The position numbers were made by a program, and so were the translations under genes. A stretch of 64,000 nucleotides of DNA from Straminergon stramineum (taxonomy: Eukaryota > Streptophyta > Bryopsida > Hypnales > Calliergonaceae), in NCBI GenBank assembly GCA_963920665.1, contig OY987263.1:26214547-26278546 (forward strand), given 5' to 3'. Positions 46,796-59,398 of this stretch are shown here, one piece after another. The notes beneath the pieces are model-generated. The model did no database searches, was not told the origin of the DNA, and was given only the letters and a program-made list of their open reading frames with translations. Every line of letters starts with the position of its first letter. Position 1 is the first letter of the stretch.

Positions 46796-46959
46796 CACTA
46801 GAAGAAATTCATGTTTTTTATGATGCATTTTTTGTGATGTTCATTTGTTTTTATGTCAACAATGACATCAAGATGATAGTTGTAACTCATCAAACTTAAC
46901 ATAAAAGCAAGTGGACATCACAAAAAATGTATCATAAAAAACATAGGTTTCTTATAGTG
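46796..46959. mobile_element. Small CACTA-end MITE, copy B
   Basis: Partner of 10124-10299 with the same CACTAGAAGAAATTCATG start; shorter by a few internal bases. Confidence 0.65.
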
Positions 46960-48004
46960 GGCCAATTTAACAAGATTGATGTTATAGGTGCCTATGTTCA
47001 AGACTCCTATAATGTTAGAGTACCTATGTTGTAGGACTTGTGTAATATGCCTTATTTAAGGGCATCTTCCATTGTTATAAGGTAATTAAATTTGAGGGCA
47101 TTTTCCCTCGGCTAACATTTTTTCCATTTTCTAGTGTCAAATTTAATTACATCATGTTGTCAAGAGGCATGTCTTGAATTCTACATTGAGTTAAGTCAAA
47201 ATTGCAACACTATAGAGTGTTGGATTCAAGTCTTTTAAAGGTTATGTATAAACTTACCTTACACCCAAGGGTTGTTTTTATGAAATGAGTACATATACAA
47301 TATAACACAATATAAAACATGAACCTATTAGTACCAATTGACCTAAAGTTTAAAAGTCCACTTTCAAAACTATTAGTCACTTTTGGTAATTTACAAAATG
47401 AACTTCACTTGTTAAAAAAACAAAACATGGATTCTTCTTTCAATTGGCATATTTTAGCTACCTTCCTTGAAGCTTCCCAAATGATCCATACGAACTTGTA
47501 AAGATATCAAAGTGGCAATTTAGGCACTTGCTACAATGCTAAGGAGATTGCATCCCCTTAAGTTACATCACATATCTTCTCATACATGCAATGAAACACA
47601 AGAACTCCTTACACCCTACCAATGCAACATATTAATATTCTTTGAACCTGCAACAATAATTTCTTCCATAGTGATATCATTCCATCGAGACCATTTTAGA
47701 CCATTGATTTCAACTTCTCCTGCTCTCTTCTCATGCCACAGAACCTTGCATCTTGAATTAGAAAGAAACCTGGTACGGTGGGTTCAATAATGGAATGAAT
47801 AAACCTACAGCTCCAAAACACACGAAATTCTTGGCGGTTACAGTTCCTATACATGTCTGTTCTTGGCCACAGAGCTGAGCAACCACTTTGAACTTAAAAC
47901 AAAATAACAGTCAGCTTGTGCTACACTGTAACTCAACTGTTCACAAGTAACCAATTTAAACACTTGATACAAATGATTTACACTTCGTCCATCAAACCTG
48001 TCGG

Positions 48005-51000
48005 TCAAATGTGAAAGGGTCGATTTGGTAAATAATCCAGCCATTCAGCCGGTGTTCCCTTGTTACGATGGAGAATTCTAAATGTCCTGTAGTTTGGTGG
48101 CAAGTCCATACTGTCCAGCTCCTTGGGTTCCTGACCAAAAATAAAGGCAAAAGAAGGGGGGAATTAGAATATAACAGGACTTCTCCATAGCATCAAATGG
48201 ATGTCTGAGGATAGCTGGCAATTGTATGATAGGTCCACCATCGCCATCTATTTTTGGTCACAAGACGTGCATTCAGAAGCAAAGGAGTGATTTACATGCA
48301 AGTTCTAATCTGCTGAAGTTGGAACATACACCCCCATTTGTAACTGACTAACTTCACCCTTCACTTCCCAGTCCAAAGCAGAAAATTCAAATTGTATTTC
48401 CATGAGCAATTTGGCAATTAAAATTTCGCAGATTCATTACTTTATATTCCTCGTGGAATAAGTAATATGTTTCTTATTAGTTTTGAATTTCTTGAAAATC
48501 TTTGGTCATAAACGAAATTGATATGATTTTAAAATTAAACACCTGAAGCAAACTATATTTATTACGAATAACCTCCAAAATTTTCCGAACACTTTGTACG
48601 AGTGCAATGAGAAATCATGTGTCAATGTTTTCATACAAAACAGAGGCCTAAATTTAGAAATTTGAGGCATAACATCCTATGTACTGACCTTCGAGCTTTA
48701 ACCCACAAATGCAATAGAATAATCGATATTTCAGATTTGAGAAGTGATGCAAAAACTAGGCCAGAGAAACTTTATTTGAAGGCAAGAAACTCATCGTCAA
48801 AGGTCAAAATTGAATTTTGAGGAGCAAGCTTCCACTATATGGATGCGTCTGATTCACAAGGATAAACCTCACTTAGGTTAAAGAAACACTCACCCGAGGC
48901 GATTTCAATAGCTTCATTCGACACTCCTCCAGAGACTTGTCTCCTTTTTTCACATTGCAGGTGGCACAAGCTGTGACCTGAAAAGATACGAGCTCAAAAA
49001 ATATGAGTCAAATGACACCACAACATTCTTGAATGGGAGGGTAGAGTAGCACCGTACCAAGAATATATTTGTGGAAAGCAAAAGGTCCCTGCCTTAAAAG
49101 TTCAAGAATGTTATGACAATACCACAGACGTGTAATTAAATAAGTAATGCGGAATGATTATGAAAAATCTGTACTAGTCAATAGAGCCCAAAGGTAGGGG
49201 TTCAAATCCTCTTGAGGCGTGGAAACAATAATATACTGTAGGAGGCTATCAAGTTGACAATAAATAATTATTTTTTCAAGGTTTTACCCCATGCCATCAT
49301 TACATTTTCTAAGACATAAAAAATTTGACATAGTGCATAAATATTTTCTTGTTTCGTTTTTGATTTGACGAACTGGATAGCACCTACGGTATAGCACAAG
49401 AGTAATCACTAAGGCAAGGTTCCATGGAGGCTCTGAACTGCGCCCTGACATCAGCAAGCAGGACACTGGCATCGTGTGTGCAGAGAGGTCTTCGCTTTCC
49501 ATTATATTCATCCTCTGGTCCATGGAACCTTGCCCAAATGAGAGTCATCCCATTAGAAGAAATTCCAGTCATTTGGTTCCAAGGCTCCTAGTTCTTCATA
49601 TACACTCTTGAATAACCCCTGAATTTTTTTGGTTTTACATTATGATAGATGTGCTCCACTACAAAATGCCTTGTCGGCACAGATTCTGCGTCTTGATAAG
49701 CGTATACTTTTTGACACATGTATGCTCAACTACTAGGGATCTGAGTGAACTCAGGGACCAAAGATATCTGCGAAGTATTCTTCTAATGCTGAAGGTTGAA
49801 ACGCATAATTCTGCACTCGCAAGAATTTTACTCGGCAGACTAATGTCATACAACATAATACGCTCATGCATTCCAAGCATGCACTAGAAATTTACCAGAT
49901 TTTCCCATTCCCAACCACCTCCACGAGAGGCTGCCAGCACGTGATCAATAGTCAAGTCTTCTCCTCTCTTATTGCAATACCTGCAAACAGCGTAATTCTC
50001 TCCATATGTTGCTAGAGGAAACCAAAGTTCTTTCGACTGTGAAAAAACCCATAATTATCTAAAGCTCCAACATGAGCATATGATTTTTCAGGTTCGTTTC
50101 AAAAAACGTTATCATCATGGTCATACTCGTTAACATGGCTTGTCTCAGAGCACCGAAGTTATAACATTCAAGTGCACAGAGCTCTAAACAGTAGGACAAC
50201 TAAAGATCTGAAGTTCTAGATGGGCATCTGGAAAATTGCCAATGTCTTGATAATTCGCCATTTTAGCGATGTCATTCAAGTGCTTTCCAATTAAGAACGA
50301 CGTCAGAGCTGCCAGGCGTTGTCGTTAAACACAGGAACCTCAAAATGGGATAGGATGCACTTACTGGCATCTAAACTTGTCTCTCAAGAAGATGTTGTTA
50401 CGATTAAGAGTGAGCTTAACCTTCTTGCTTTTTGGCGCATGTACAAAACTGCTAACCTGCAATCATAACAAAACCTCCTGGGTAAGGTAACAGAGCATTG
50501 AAGCAACCTGGATGAATTCAAGTGCTGCATACGATGTCAAGCATTTGAACAAAACACACAACTTAGGGAAGAATGGCATCAGCGGCGTACCCTAAGCACT
50601 GCTGGAATATAATAGGTTCTGGTGGTTGCTAGAACGGCTTGGTCATAATATTCTAAAACATCTGCCTGCGACCATAAACAAGAAAAATTATAAGCTAACT
50701 GAAACATTGCTGATACCCTAAAACTACACCACATCTTACTGCGTAGTGTCTAAAACTATGGACAATGAAAATCCAACTAACAAACAGCAAAAGACAATGA
50801 CAATCATGAACGCACCATCACGTCCAATTTCCAGATTAAGAAAGTGCAATCATCAGTGTCATACCTTCTCCAAAATCTCTAGACATAGTGCTCGCTTCCA
50901 ATTTACCACATTGATTGGTCTGTCCATCAGCCATTATCAGATTATTTTGTACTCTCAGATCATTTCAACCATAGAGCTACCATTGATAAGATCTACGATA

Positions 51001-52081
51001 CTACCCAATATGTTTCCCTCCTGTTAGAATAAACAAACATGACATATCTCAATACGACTATGAAAAGTCACAAATATTTAGAGCAAAGACTGCAAGCATA
51101 CATTACACTACATCCACTTGCAAAGTTCAAAAAACAGTTGCAGCCACAAGAAATAAATCACTCTCTAAGTGAAAACTACACTTAATAAGTTCTAAGTCAT
51201 AAGGGATCATCTCAACCACAGAGCTATCAGTGACAAGATCTACAATACTAGACACAAGTAGAATAATCACTTCCATCTAGAACGTTAAACCATGATATGT
51301 CGAAGTATGCCTCTGACGAATCACTAATATTTCTAGCAAAGACTGCAAGCAAACATTACACGGCATCCACTTGCAAAGTTCAAAAAAAGCAACTGCAGTC
51401 AAACTAAAAATCACACTCTGAGTGAAAACTACACTATATAAGTTCTAGGTCAGAAGGGGACATCTCAATCATAGAGCTACCAGTGACAAGATATACAATA
51501 CTAGCCACGAGCAAATTGTCACTTCCTCCTACAATGTTTAACCATGATATAGCTCAGTATGCCTCTGAAGAGACAATAATATTTCAAGTACGCATCACAC
51601 TACTTTCTGAGAAGGAAAAAAGAAGAGAATCACACTCCAGCTGTCGGTACCTGTACGAAAGATCAAGCACAAGCGCTCGGAAGAAGTGAAGTTCATCGTC
51701 TTCATCCAGCTCATCCAGCTCTTCTTCCACATTGCAAAAGTCCGCTGGGGCTAACGAGGAGGTTCCCAAATCCAGAGAGCCGGTTGTCAAAATGCCATTC
51801 GAGTCATCACATTTCTTCTTCTTCTCCTTCAAGTTCTGTTGCAGATCGCTCCCCTTTTTCTTCATCCCCTTTCCATGATGCGCAGGTCCTTTGGCCCTTG
51901 TGTCACGTCCCTCTATTACCGAGCGAGTCACAATGCGTCGTCTTCGCTGCACGCCATGCAGATTGCCCACCTGCAATGACGACAACACCGCCGACTGGAA
52001 ACTCCAGGGGTATCCTTGATAGAATTCTCTGCTGTGGATGTGTAGGGTTTGAGTCTTAACGAGATTCATGGTGGTGTACAA
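48005..52081 (-). CDS. HNH endonuclease-domain protein, seven coding exons
   Basis: Minus-strand exons are 52081-51651, 50919-50865, 50665-50591, 50456-50365, 49980-49896, 48977-48894 and 48130-48005. Every junction is GT-AG and in phase, giving 315 residues. Residues 1-60 are basic and could be an organelle-targeting peptide. A Lys-rich stretch (73-90) and an acidic stretch (118-130) follow. The HNH fold is complete: Cys217-x2-Cys220, Asp230-His231, Asn245, and Cys250-x2-Cys253 followed by Asn254. The conserved blocks INVVNWKRALCLEILEK and ADVLEYYD before it, and a short tail ending EWLDYLPNRPFHI, match plant and cyanobacterial HNH proteins as I remember them. The family is expected to bind zinc and cut or nick DNA; the target in plants is unknown to me. 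ATG at 52069 is an alternative start. Intron 1 holds a tandem repeat. The last exon and 3-prime flank are duplicated at 11348-11473, which matters for read mapping. Confidence 0.9.
50960..51600. repeat. Tandem repeat of about 250 bp inside intron 1 of the HNH gene
   Basis: Starts of the unit can be placed at about 50960, 51206 and 51460 by the words ATAGAGCTACCATTGATAAG, ACAGAGCTATCAGTGACAAG and ATAGAGCTACCAGTGACAAG. Other shared words are AGCAAAGACTGCAAGC and CATCCACTTGCAAAGTTCAA. The repeat ends just before exon 1. Confidence 0.85.
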
Positions 52082-52109
52082 TTCCTTTTGGTTTCCAGGG
52101 CTTTACCCC

Positions 52110-53000
52110 CGCTATCCTTGAAAGCCAAGAGGGCAGACCTAAACCGTGGAACATAAGAATGACGCTTAGAATGGAATCAACAACAATGGAGCAGTCACCA
52201 AGAAGTCTGAAAAAATGGAAAGGGTACTTTCGTTAAGCAAACAAACCCTCCTCCATTCTCTCCGAGCCATTTCATTGATTCACCATCCTCTCCACTATTC
52301 TATTGGGCTCACACAAATAAGTCTCATAAACCTACACATGATTTGTTTGAAAGTCAAAAGGGCAGCCCTAAACCGCGGTACATAAGAATGACGCTCAGAA
52401 TAGAATCGACAACAATTGAGCAGTCATGAAGACGTCTGAAAAAACCGGAAATGGTACTTACTCATATAAATCCTCTTATATTCTCTCCTAGCCATTTGAT
52501 TGCTTCACCATCCTCTCCACTATTCTATTGGATTCACACAATAATTCTCATAAACCTACACATGATTTCTTCCCACAGAGATGGTCTTCAAATTAGCTCA
52601 AAAATGTTTTGATTTGGAGTACTAAACTGAGGCACACAAGACTGAAGCTCAGAACAGATTCAAAAACGATCGTGACACTGAGCACCTGAGCAGCACTAAA
52701 GACCATCCTACAGAGTAATATTTTCTTGCGCACAAAGACAATTTCTCAGCTCGTATAAACCCTCTTCCATTCTCTCCAAGGTAATTGATCTTACCCCATC
52801 CTCTTCACACTTTCTTGTAACTTCATTTCTCGACTATTCCTATCGCTTCCTGACTACCCACATGATTTCTTCCCACAAGAATGCTCAGCCCAAAAGCTCA
52901 AGAACGGTGTATTTTGAGCATTACAAGAAACCCTAAACTAAGGTCCACACGAAGGAAGCTCAAAACAAAACAAAATTCAACAAAACTTCTCAAATCATAC
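52110..53000. repeat. Degenerate tandem repeat upstream of the HNH coding region
   Basis: Two units are clear: at 52115 and 52348 both contain GGGCAG.CCTAAACCG, CATAAGAATGACGCT and later CACCATCCTCTCCACTATTC. Weaker units follow near 52610 and 52905 (ACTAAACTGAGG, ACACAAGACTGAAGCTCAGA). The period is about 235-290 bp. The block probably lies in a leader intron. Confidence 0.7.
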
Positions 53001-53370
53001 CATTCCTGAAAGCCACCCTCTCAAGGAATCTCTTTCCACATAAATTCTTTATGCCTCGCACAAGAGTATTTTCTCAGCTTATACAACTCCTCATCCACTC
53101 TCTCTTTTAACAGAGCGGTCAAGGTAAGGAAATTCTCCTGATCAAACAATTGAAATTTGAAAAAGCTAGTCACGAGTTCGAGAGCTGCGCAACAAGACAC
53201 TAAGCACCCCGGATGAATCGATCAATACAAGCACACGAAAATCTTGATTGGCAACACAAAAAGCAACCAAGAAGTACCTCAACTCCCCACTTTGAAACTC
53301 AAAACTCAAAACATGCAATCGCACAACACATTCCCTGAGGAGAGGTTGAAATTGCAGAGAAAAAGAGTAC

Positions 53371-53530
53371 CTGATTGAGGAAATATGGGAAGAAATTTGT
53401 GGGTGATGCGATTGCGGATTGCATTGAGGACAAGCCAGAAAGCAGAAAGCAGAAAGGTGAGAAACAGCAGCAATTCGATGCTAATGCCTGCGAGACGAAG
53501 GGAAGTGGAGGTGGTGGTGGTGCAAAAAGG
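53371..53530 (-). promoter_or_regulatory. Probable leader exon of the HNH gene
   Basis: On the minus strand a pyrimidine-rich stretch ends in CCTCAATCAG/GTACTC, a good donor at 53371. Joining to the coding exon at 52081 would need an acceptor near 52095 (AACCAAAAG or similar), which I could not fix. Upstream, GATGACGTGG at 53614-53623 resembles a plant bZIP-binding site. The + strand frames at 53375-53674 are shadows. Confidence 0.4.
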
Positions 53531-53699
53531 CTTGGCCAGATCTGGGGCTCCAGTTGGTGCCCACCGGGTTACCGGGTCTTCAGGTCATCTTTTCCGTGGT
53601 GGGTCCCTCAAGAGATGACGTGGTATTTCTATTTAAATTTTTTCAAAAAAATCTCATTGGCTGCCTTTGTGTGAAGCATCTCAAGTGGTTGTTTGTAAG

Positions 53700-55130
53700 C
53701 ATATTCTGAGTGATCTGATACATTCTTGTCTTATGAATTTAGCTGATTTGATCCCTAAATGTTTTTTTGAGATTTTGCACATGGATTTCTTGCTTATATC
53801 ATAGGGGGTAAATAATTACTGTACTTTACTATCAGCACATAATCATTCTTAAAAAATTTGCCTAATTTTGAAAATAATTTCAGATTCTCTTAGCTGAAAA
53901 GCCGTAACATAAAATAAAAATAGTGCAAAAATATAAGAAATTCAACAAGCAAGTACAAAATAGAATTTGGTACTGCTAGTACTAAAAAGTTACTGAAAAT
54001 ATTTCGAGCATCTTCTATTGAGGGTTAACTTGAAGAAAGTTCAAGTACCATATCTACACTGAATAGGGGTATTAAGGGGACCCATACTAATTAATCAACA
54101 TTCCACACTAAATAAATATCTACCCTTATTGTACATCAGTAGTTATTGGAGTGTTCGGGTGATGAACATCATGTTTCAAACATCTACAGTTTTCTAGAAT
54201 CAGTCCCTTTAATTTTTTGGTCCCCTTAATACCCCTATTCAATGTAGTGATTAGGGTCGGCATTTCTTTTCAAATAATCACTCAAAGTTGGCAAATGCCA
54301 TTTGATAGATGCTTAATAATAGAAAGTTTTTTTTTCCTTTACACTTGTAAAGAAAGTATATTTTACAAAATCTAGCATTAAATTTTTAGAAATGCTTTTA
54401 GTAGCTCCTAACCAATGCGTATAGACCCACTAAATTGAGTTGAGTACTCCAAACCTAAAAACACATGTTTTTTGAAATGATTTTGTGTCCTATAATAACC
54501 CTCTAATTCACATAAAAAACAATTCTTTCAACTTTGAGTAGATTTCTTGTGCCTTCAAAATGTTTTTAGAGACTAGGGCATGTGTAGCCTTGGCTTAGTG
54601 GCTTACATGGAGCAACTTTTAAGGGGCTAGTGCCTATGAGCTCAAATTTAGCAATGCTCGCAAAATTTTGCTAATGAAAAAAGTTTCAATTAGATATTAT
54701 CACTAGCAAAACAAAGGTTGGCTTAGATAATTGAGTCATTCCCAACATGCTCTCCATTCACGCCACACTTTTCAAACCGTAGCTAACCTTTTTCTTCTAG
54801 TGGAGACCACTTACATCAGTTTAAGATATTATAATCGTAGGTGGAAAATCCAGGGTGTCAAGAGCAAAAGCCCCAAATCCCAGGTGGACAATTCCCCCTG
54901 TGCTGAGAGACCCCCCTGGAACTCGAGGTGGACAACGCCATGTGTCACTAGAGAATCATGATCCGTTATCCAAAGAGATTGTGTGTGGAGACTCAGCCAG
55001 ATAGAATAACGTTAGTTTGGTTGTCGTCGTTCCCGTCCCTCCATCGCCATCGCCATCGCCACTCCCTTCCGTTCCTTTCTCGCTATCTCTCCTTCCTTCT
55101 CGCAGCCAATTCCCTGTTTCTGTTGCTGGG
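53700..55130. other. Intergenic region before the rhodanese gene
   Basis: AT-rich to about 54750, then GC-richer. The stretch 54980-55130 with CCATCGCCATCGCCATCGCC and TCTCCTTCCTTCTCGC is the pyrimidine-rich leader of the rhodanese gene. At 54787-54799 TTTTTCTTCTAGTGG resembles one CACTA-type end without a partner. Confidence 0.45.
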
Positions 55131-58100
55131 ATGGCCATGGCGATGGCGGCGTGCTCCTCCCTGGCAACTCCCGCTGCTACCTCGATGTTGGCAGTGGCTC
55201 CTGCGTCACGCCAGCTGCGAGGCCGACACCCTTCCATGCTTCACGCCAACTCCCACAGGTCAGTGCCATTAAGTTACCCTCTTCCATGATTTGTAGCTTT
55301 CACGCTCAACTCACAGCAGATTGGGGCTCTGGGAAACGAAGTTTCGACACATTTCGGTTCGATGTTCGCGGTTTCTTGAACGATGACGAGGTTGGTCTTT
55401 TTCTGCGCACGAAATTAGTGGTTGGGTCACGCAGAATGCTGGTCGATTGCAGTTCCGATTAGTGGGTTTTCCGCATTTGCGATGGATGTTTTTGGTGGCG
55501 AGTGATGGAGAATTTCTGTGGGAATGTAGAATCGGGGGGTTCCCCTGCAATATAAACAGCCACTACCCCCATGGAGGATGCCACTACTAGATACATTCTT
55601 CAGCGGAGGTCCTTAATTCGACGTGTGTCCCGAGAATTTCAGTACTCCAGCGAATGCGTGCTTTGGATACGTTATGCAAAAATTATGAAGAGTCAAGGTT
55701 TTATTGGTAAATCAGTTGAAATCGTTTTTCTACTATTGGTGTATATTGATTAAAGGATGTGTACTACATCTGTTGAAGAGCTGATTTTGAATGTTCCTAC
55801 CTGGGTTGGTGTTTCTAGCTAAAATAGAGGCTCCATTAACCGTATTGTACATTAGATGCTCCATTGACCATACAGGTGAACTTTGAGTTGTGGTAAGGGT
55901 GTAAACACTTAATCTATGGACATGTAGGTTTCTGGCAATTGATTCTTAGCTTAACTTATAAGAAATGTGTAAAAAATTTCGACGTCACGAAGGTTCTAGG
56001 TTGTCGTAGGCAAAGGCTCAAAGTTCACATGTATGGTGCATGAAACCTCCCCCTTGCTGTATGGGAAATGGAGACTTTACATTACATTGCATTGTGTCAC
56101 GGTCCCCCTCTGCCTCGTGCAATCACAGTCCTGAACGAGGTCCCTTGATTGCAACATCCCTAATCTGCTGCAGACCACGAATTTCTTATATAACACAGGG
56201 TTTGGAGTACTGAATCAGAGTTTGTAGATTATTTCAGATACATCATGAAGAGAACGTTCACCAAGATGTATTCATCAAAGGGCTTCCGAAGGTCATTCAA
56301 ATGTCTCTTTCTTTCGTAGTTAGCATTCCTTTCTCTCTCTATGGTCACAATGAATCATGGTTGAATGAAATTGTGGTGATTTAGGTGGTCAGGCGCTCAT
56401 ATGAAGAGTTTCCAGAGGCACCTTGGCACCCGGTCGTCGATCTCAGATGCTCCAGTGGTGAACGAAGCGCGAGCAGGAGTGCAGTACCTGGACGCCGACG
56501 AAGCCAAGAAGGTGGTGACGGAGGAAGGCTACAAGATCATTGACATCCGTGACGCTTCCCAATACGACCGGTCTCACATCACCAAGAGTGTCCATGTCCC
56601 TCTCTTCATCGCCAATGAAGGCACGGATCCGGGTGGGTCCACTCTCTTCTCAAGCTTTCTTGATACGACAGGATGGGAAAATTTCATAATGTGTTGTGAA
56701 TTCCAATGTTACCTTATTACGATTAGGCCAGGCCAGATATAGCCAAAAACTGTTCAAAGAAAGGATTTGTTGCTGCATCGTTGGTGGCATTCTGGCTTTG
56801 CAGAGGGTATGGTTATGCAGTGCAACTTTGATATCGAGTTGCATTCTTCTCTAATACCTCCGTGGAGTCGATGCAAAAAGTAGAAAGCGTATAGGTACTA
56901 ACTCGAATGTGGAGCCTGCTTGAGGAAAATAGTACTTGCTGAGCGAGTGAGGGAAGGAATTACTTTTTCCACACCCTGGCTCTGGATTTGGCTCTAGGTT
57001 TTGGGTTATCTAGCACAAGCGCAAGGAGGGTGCTGTGATTGTGGATGATCCAATGGTGAAGCTCCGTATATTTAATGGTAGAATAGAATTCGAAAAGAGG
57101 GGAGTGGTCATATCTTGTTGAACCCAGGTCATGACTGCCTGTCCACTGCAGATTAGAAGCCCTTGTTGAGTTTATTTACGACTGAGACTTGGTCCTTTGG
57201 AGTGCAGGAACTCTGATCAAGAAATTTGCTCACAACAGTTTTGCGGGAGCCTTCTACGGACTAGCCTTCACGAAGGAGAATGACGATTTCCTTGCAACTA
57301 TTCAGAAGCAATTCCGGAAAGAGGACAAGATCCTCATGGTTTGCCAAGAAGGTCTCAGGTCAGTTTTCCCATGTGTTGCAATCAAACTTTGCAGAGGACG
57401 TTATTGCGAAATTTGCCTAGAACCTCTTGAAGAGTCCGTTCACAGTCTTTGGCTGGACTAATTCTGCGTTTCAATCCACATTTATATTCTTTAGCTGAAG
57501 CTGTCAAACTCTGAATGGGAACCAGCCTGGTTTCCTGAGGGCGATATGTTTGATACTAATCGGAATTAGAATTGGTTCAACTTCTGAGACGGTGTATATC
57601 AAATGGGCAATAGAATTTTATGTGGGGATCATTGCACTTTCCGTGTGTTAATTACGAAATCAATTTTTTCCAACTGAGCTGATGACTTGCGCATGACCTT
57701 GCAGATCAGGTGCTGCTGCTGAGAAGTTGGAGGCAGCAGGTTATAAAAATGTGGCGTATCTCTTGAATGGTTTGCAGACGTTGAAACCAGGTAAAGGTTT
57801 CCGGATGTTCTTGCTCTGGTAGTAAATTCATATTCATTAATGTGGCAGGTTTCAATTAAATGGTTCAATTTTAGTTACCTGACCGAAACCTCAGATCTAC
57901 TTATTCTTAGTTTTTATAGCTCTCAGGATTTGGACTTTTGCAATTGTGGCGCTCTGTAACAAGCCGTTTTAATTATTGTGACCATTTTTGTATTCTGACT
58001 AGGTATTTTTGAGAAGGAGGGACCCAAGGAATTGGCAGATGCAGGAAAAGCTGGCCTCATTACCATCCAACAACCTTTCTCAATCGTCCTTGGCAGCATA

Positions 58101-58708
58101 CTAGTCTGTAAGTTAATTTTCTGTTTACTTATTATTCATCACACTTTGCCCTCATTTTTGTGTGTTAATAGAGTTAGCCTTTATTTGTGTCGACGTGGGG
58201 TTTCTCACCCGTGACTAAAAGTAAGCAGGGACCAAACTGAATTGTCCAATAATTTAATGACCCTAATGAGGTATGAATAAATCCATTATAGGGTTCTGAT
58301 GATTGTTGGTTGGTTTAGGATGAAGTAAGGTAACAACCTGTTTGCGACCTGTTGGCCAACAGACCCCTAAAAACTTTTGCCTAAAATGTACAGCACCTAT
58401 ACGTGCGAGCCTAGGGTCTATTCTGGATACACTTAGTTTCTGCACTTTGAAGTTTATTCATTCAGTGTCCCAGAAATGCATGCCATTGAATCTGGAATCC
58501 CTTTTTGACTCCCAACAAATTCTTAGATAGCTTCCTAATGTAATCCAAACCATGCTTAAATGCTTTGCTTATTTGGATGATTTTAGTTGTTGACTTTCAC
58601 AGCCTAGATTCGATATTAACTTGCCCTGTGTTGTTGGTTCCAGTGGCGCTCCTCTTCTTGCAATTTTTCCCCGACCAATCGACGGAATTAATGAAGAAAT
58701 TCATGTAA
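55131..58708 (+). CDS. STR9: Chloroplast rhodanese-like domain protein (STR9 type), six coding exons
   Basis: Coding exons are 55131-55258, 56385-56632, 57208-57358, 57705-57790, 58003-58107 and 58644-58708. All introns are GT-AG and the phases join to a 260-residue protein. Residues 1-43 are rich in Ala, Ser and Arg and look like a chloroplast transit peptide. A single rhodanese domain runs from about residue 75 to 205, with the early motif IIDIRD and the active-site loop CQEGLR at 171-176. Cys171 is therefore present, so sulfurtransferase chemistry is possible. A hydrophobic helix at about 230-248 followed by FFPDQ suggests a membrane anchor near the C terminus. The order of motifs (EEGY, VPLFI, NSFAGAFYGLAFTK, AGKAGLITIQ, FFPDQ) matches my memory of Arabidopsis rhodanese-like protein 9, which is plastid-located. 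The start is the first of three in-frame ATGs, at 55131, 55137 and 55143; the last two are alternatives. The physiological substrate is not shown by the sequence. Confidence 0.92.
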
Positions 58709-59398
58709 TTGAGTGACCTTACCTGGCCAGTCTCCTCCGAAAACCTCCAACCACCACCATGATGTCAACTGCACCTGTGCTTGCGTTTTCCGAATGATGC
58801 AAGGATGTTAATTGGCAACTTCCTGGAGATTTCAGTGGAAGGAAAAGATTTCTCTTGGAAAATCAATTCTCCACCATTCTTTTGTCACTGTGAAGTTCCT
58901 CAGTTCCTCAGTTTAGGGTTTTAGCAATCATCTGTACCATGCGTCCCTCTTGAAGAAATGAATGCAATTGTGGAGGTTCCAAGGACTTCTCTCAAGACTT
59001 TGTTGTTGTACTCTTTTGGCCCTCCAAACATCACTGATGTTCTTGAACGTATCTACAGTATGTTCTGAGGTTGAATCCAAGTCCTGCTGTGTCCTAAAAT
59101 TCCAATGCTGTAAAATCTATGACATTGAGTTCAGATTGATTATGAGAATGGACACCATGTGGACATCAGATTTTGTATTGATCATAGGTCATTTACCAAA
59201 AAAATTGCATATAATATTCATACTAGGGCTTTGCTACTCTCTGCACTACCCATGACACCTAACTCAGGTATAAATTTACAATTGAATTGAAAATGTTATG
59301 GTGTGGAAATTGTTGTGCAATGTTCTAAATACTCAACATTTTTCTATGAAAATTAAAAATATTCAATTGATAATGAGTTTTGGAAATATCCCACTTCC

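Larger units (their letters stand above)
36530..48205. repeat. Segmental duplication copy B, right part
   Basis: Collinear with 1063-11550. It is longer than copy A because of the insertions at 38480-39337 and 44825-45945, and it has lost about 210 bp matching 3780-3990. The right end contains exon 7 of the HNH gene, which is intact here, so copy B is the probable source of this end. Apart from listed elements the block is AT-rich and non-coding. Confidence 0.88.

Noticed and set aside
49190..49220. GGGGTTCAAATCCTCT looks like a tRNA T-arm.
   Set aside because: No matching acceptor stem, D-arm or anticodon arm can be drawn upstream, and it lies in an intron of the HNH gene.
54787..54799. TTTTTCTTCTAGTGG as the end of a CACTA element.
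   Set aside because: No partner end in the correct orientation was found within several kb.
55017..55130. Upstream in-frame ATG at 55017 of the rhodanese gene, adding a Pro/Ser-rich extension.
   Set aside because: The extension reads through a CCATCG-type repeat and a pyrimidine-rich leader; the start at 55131 gives a normal transit peptide.
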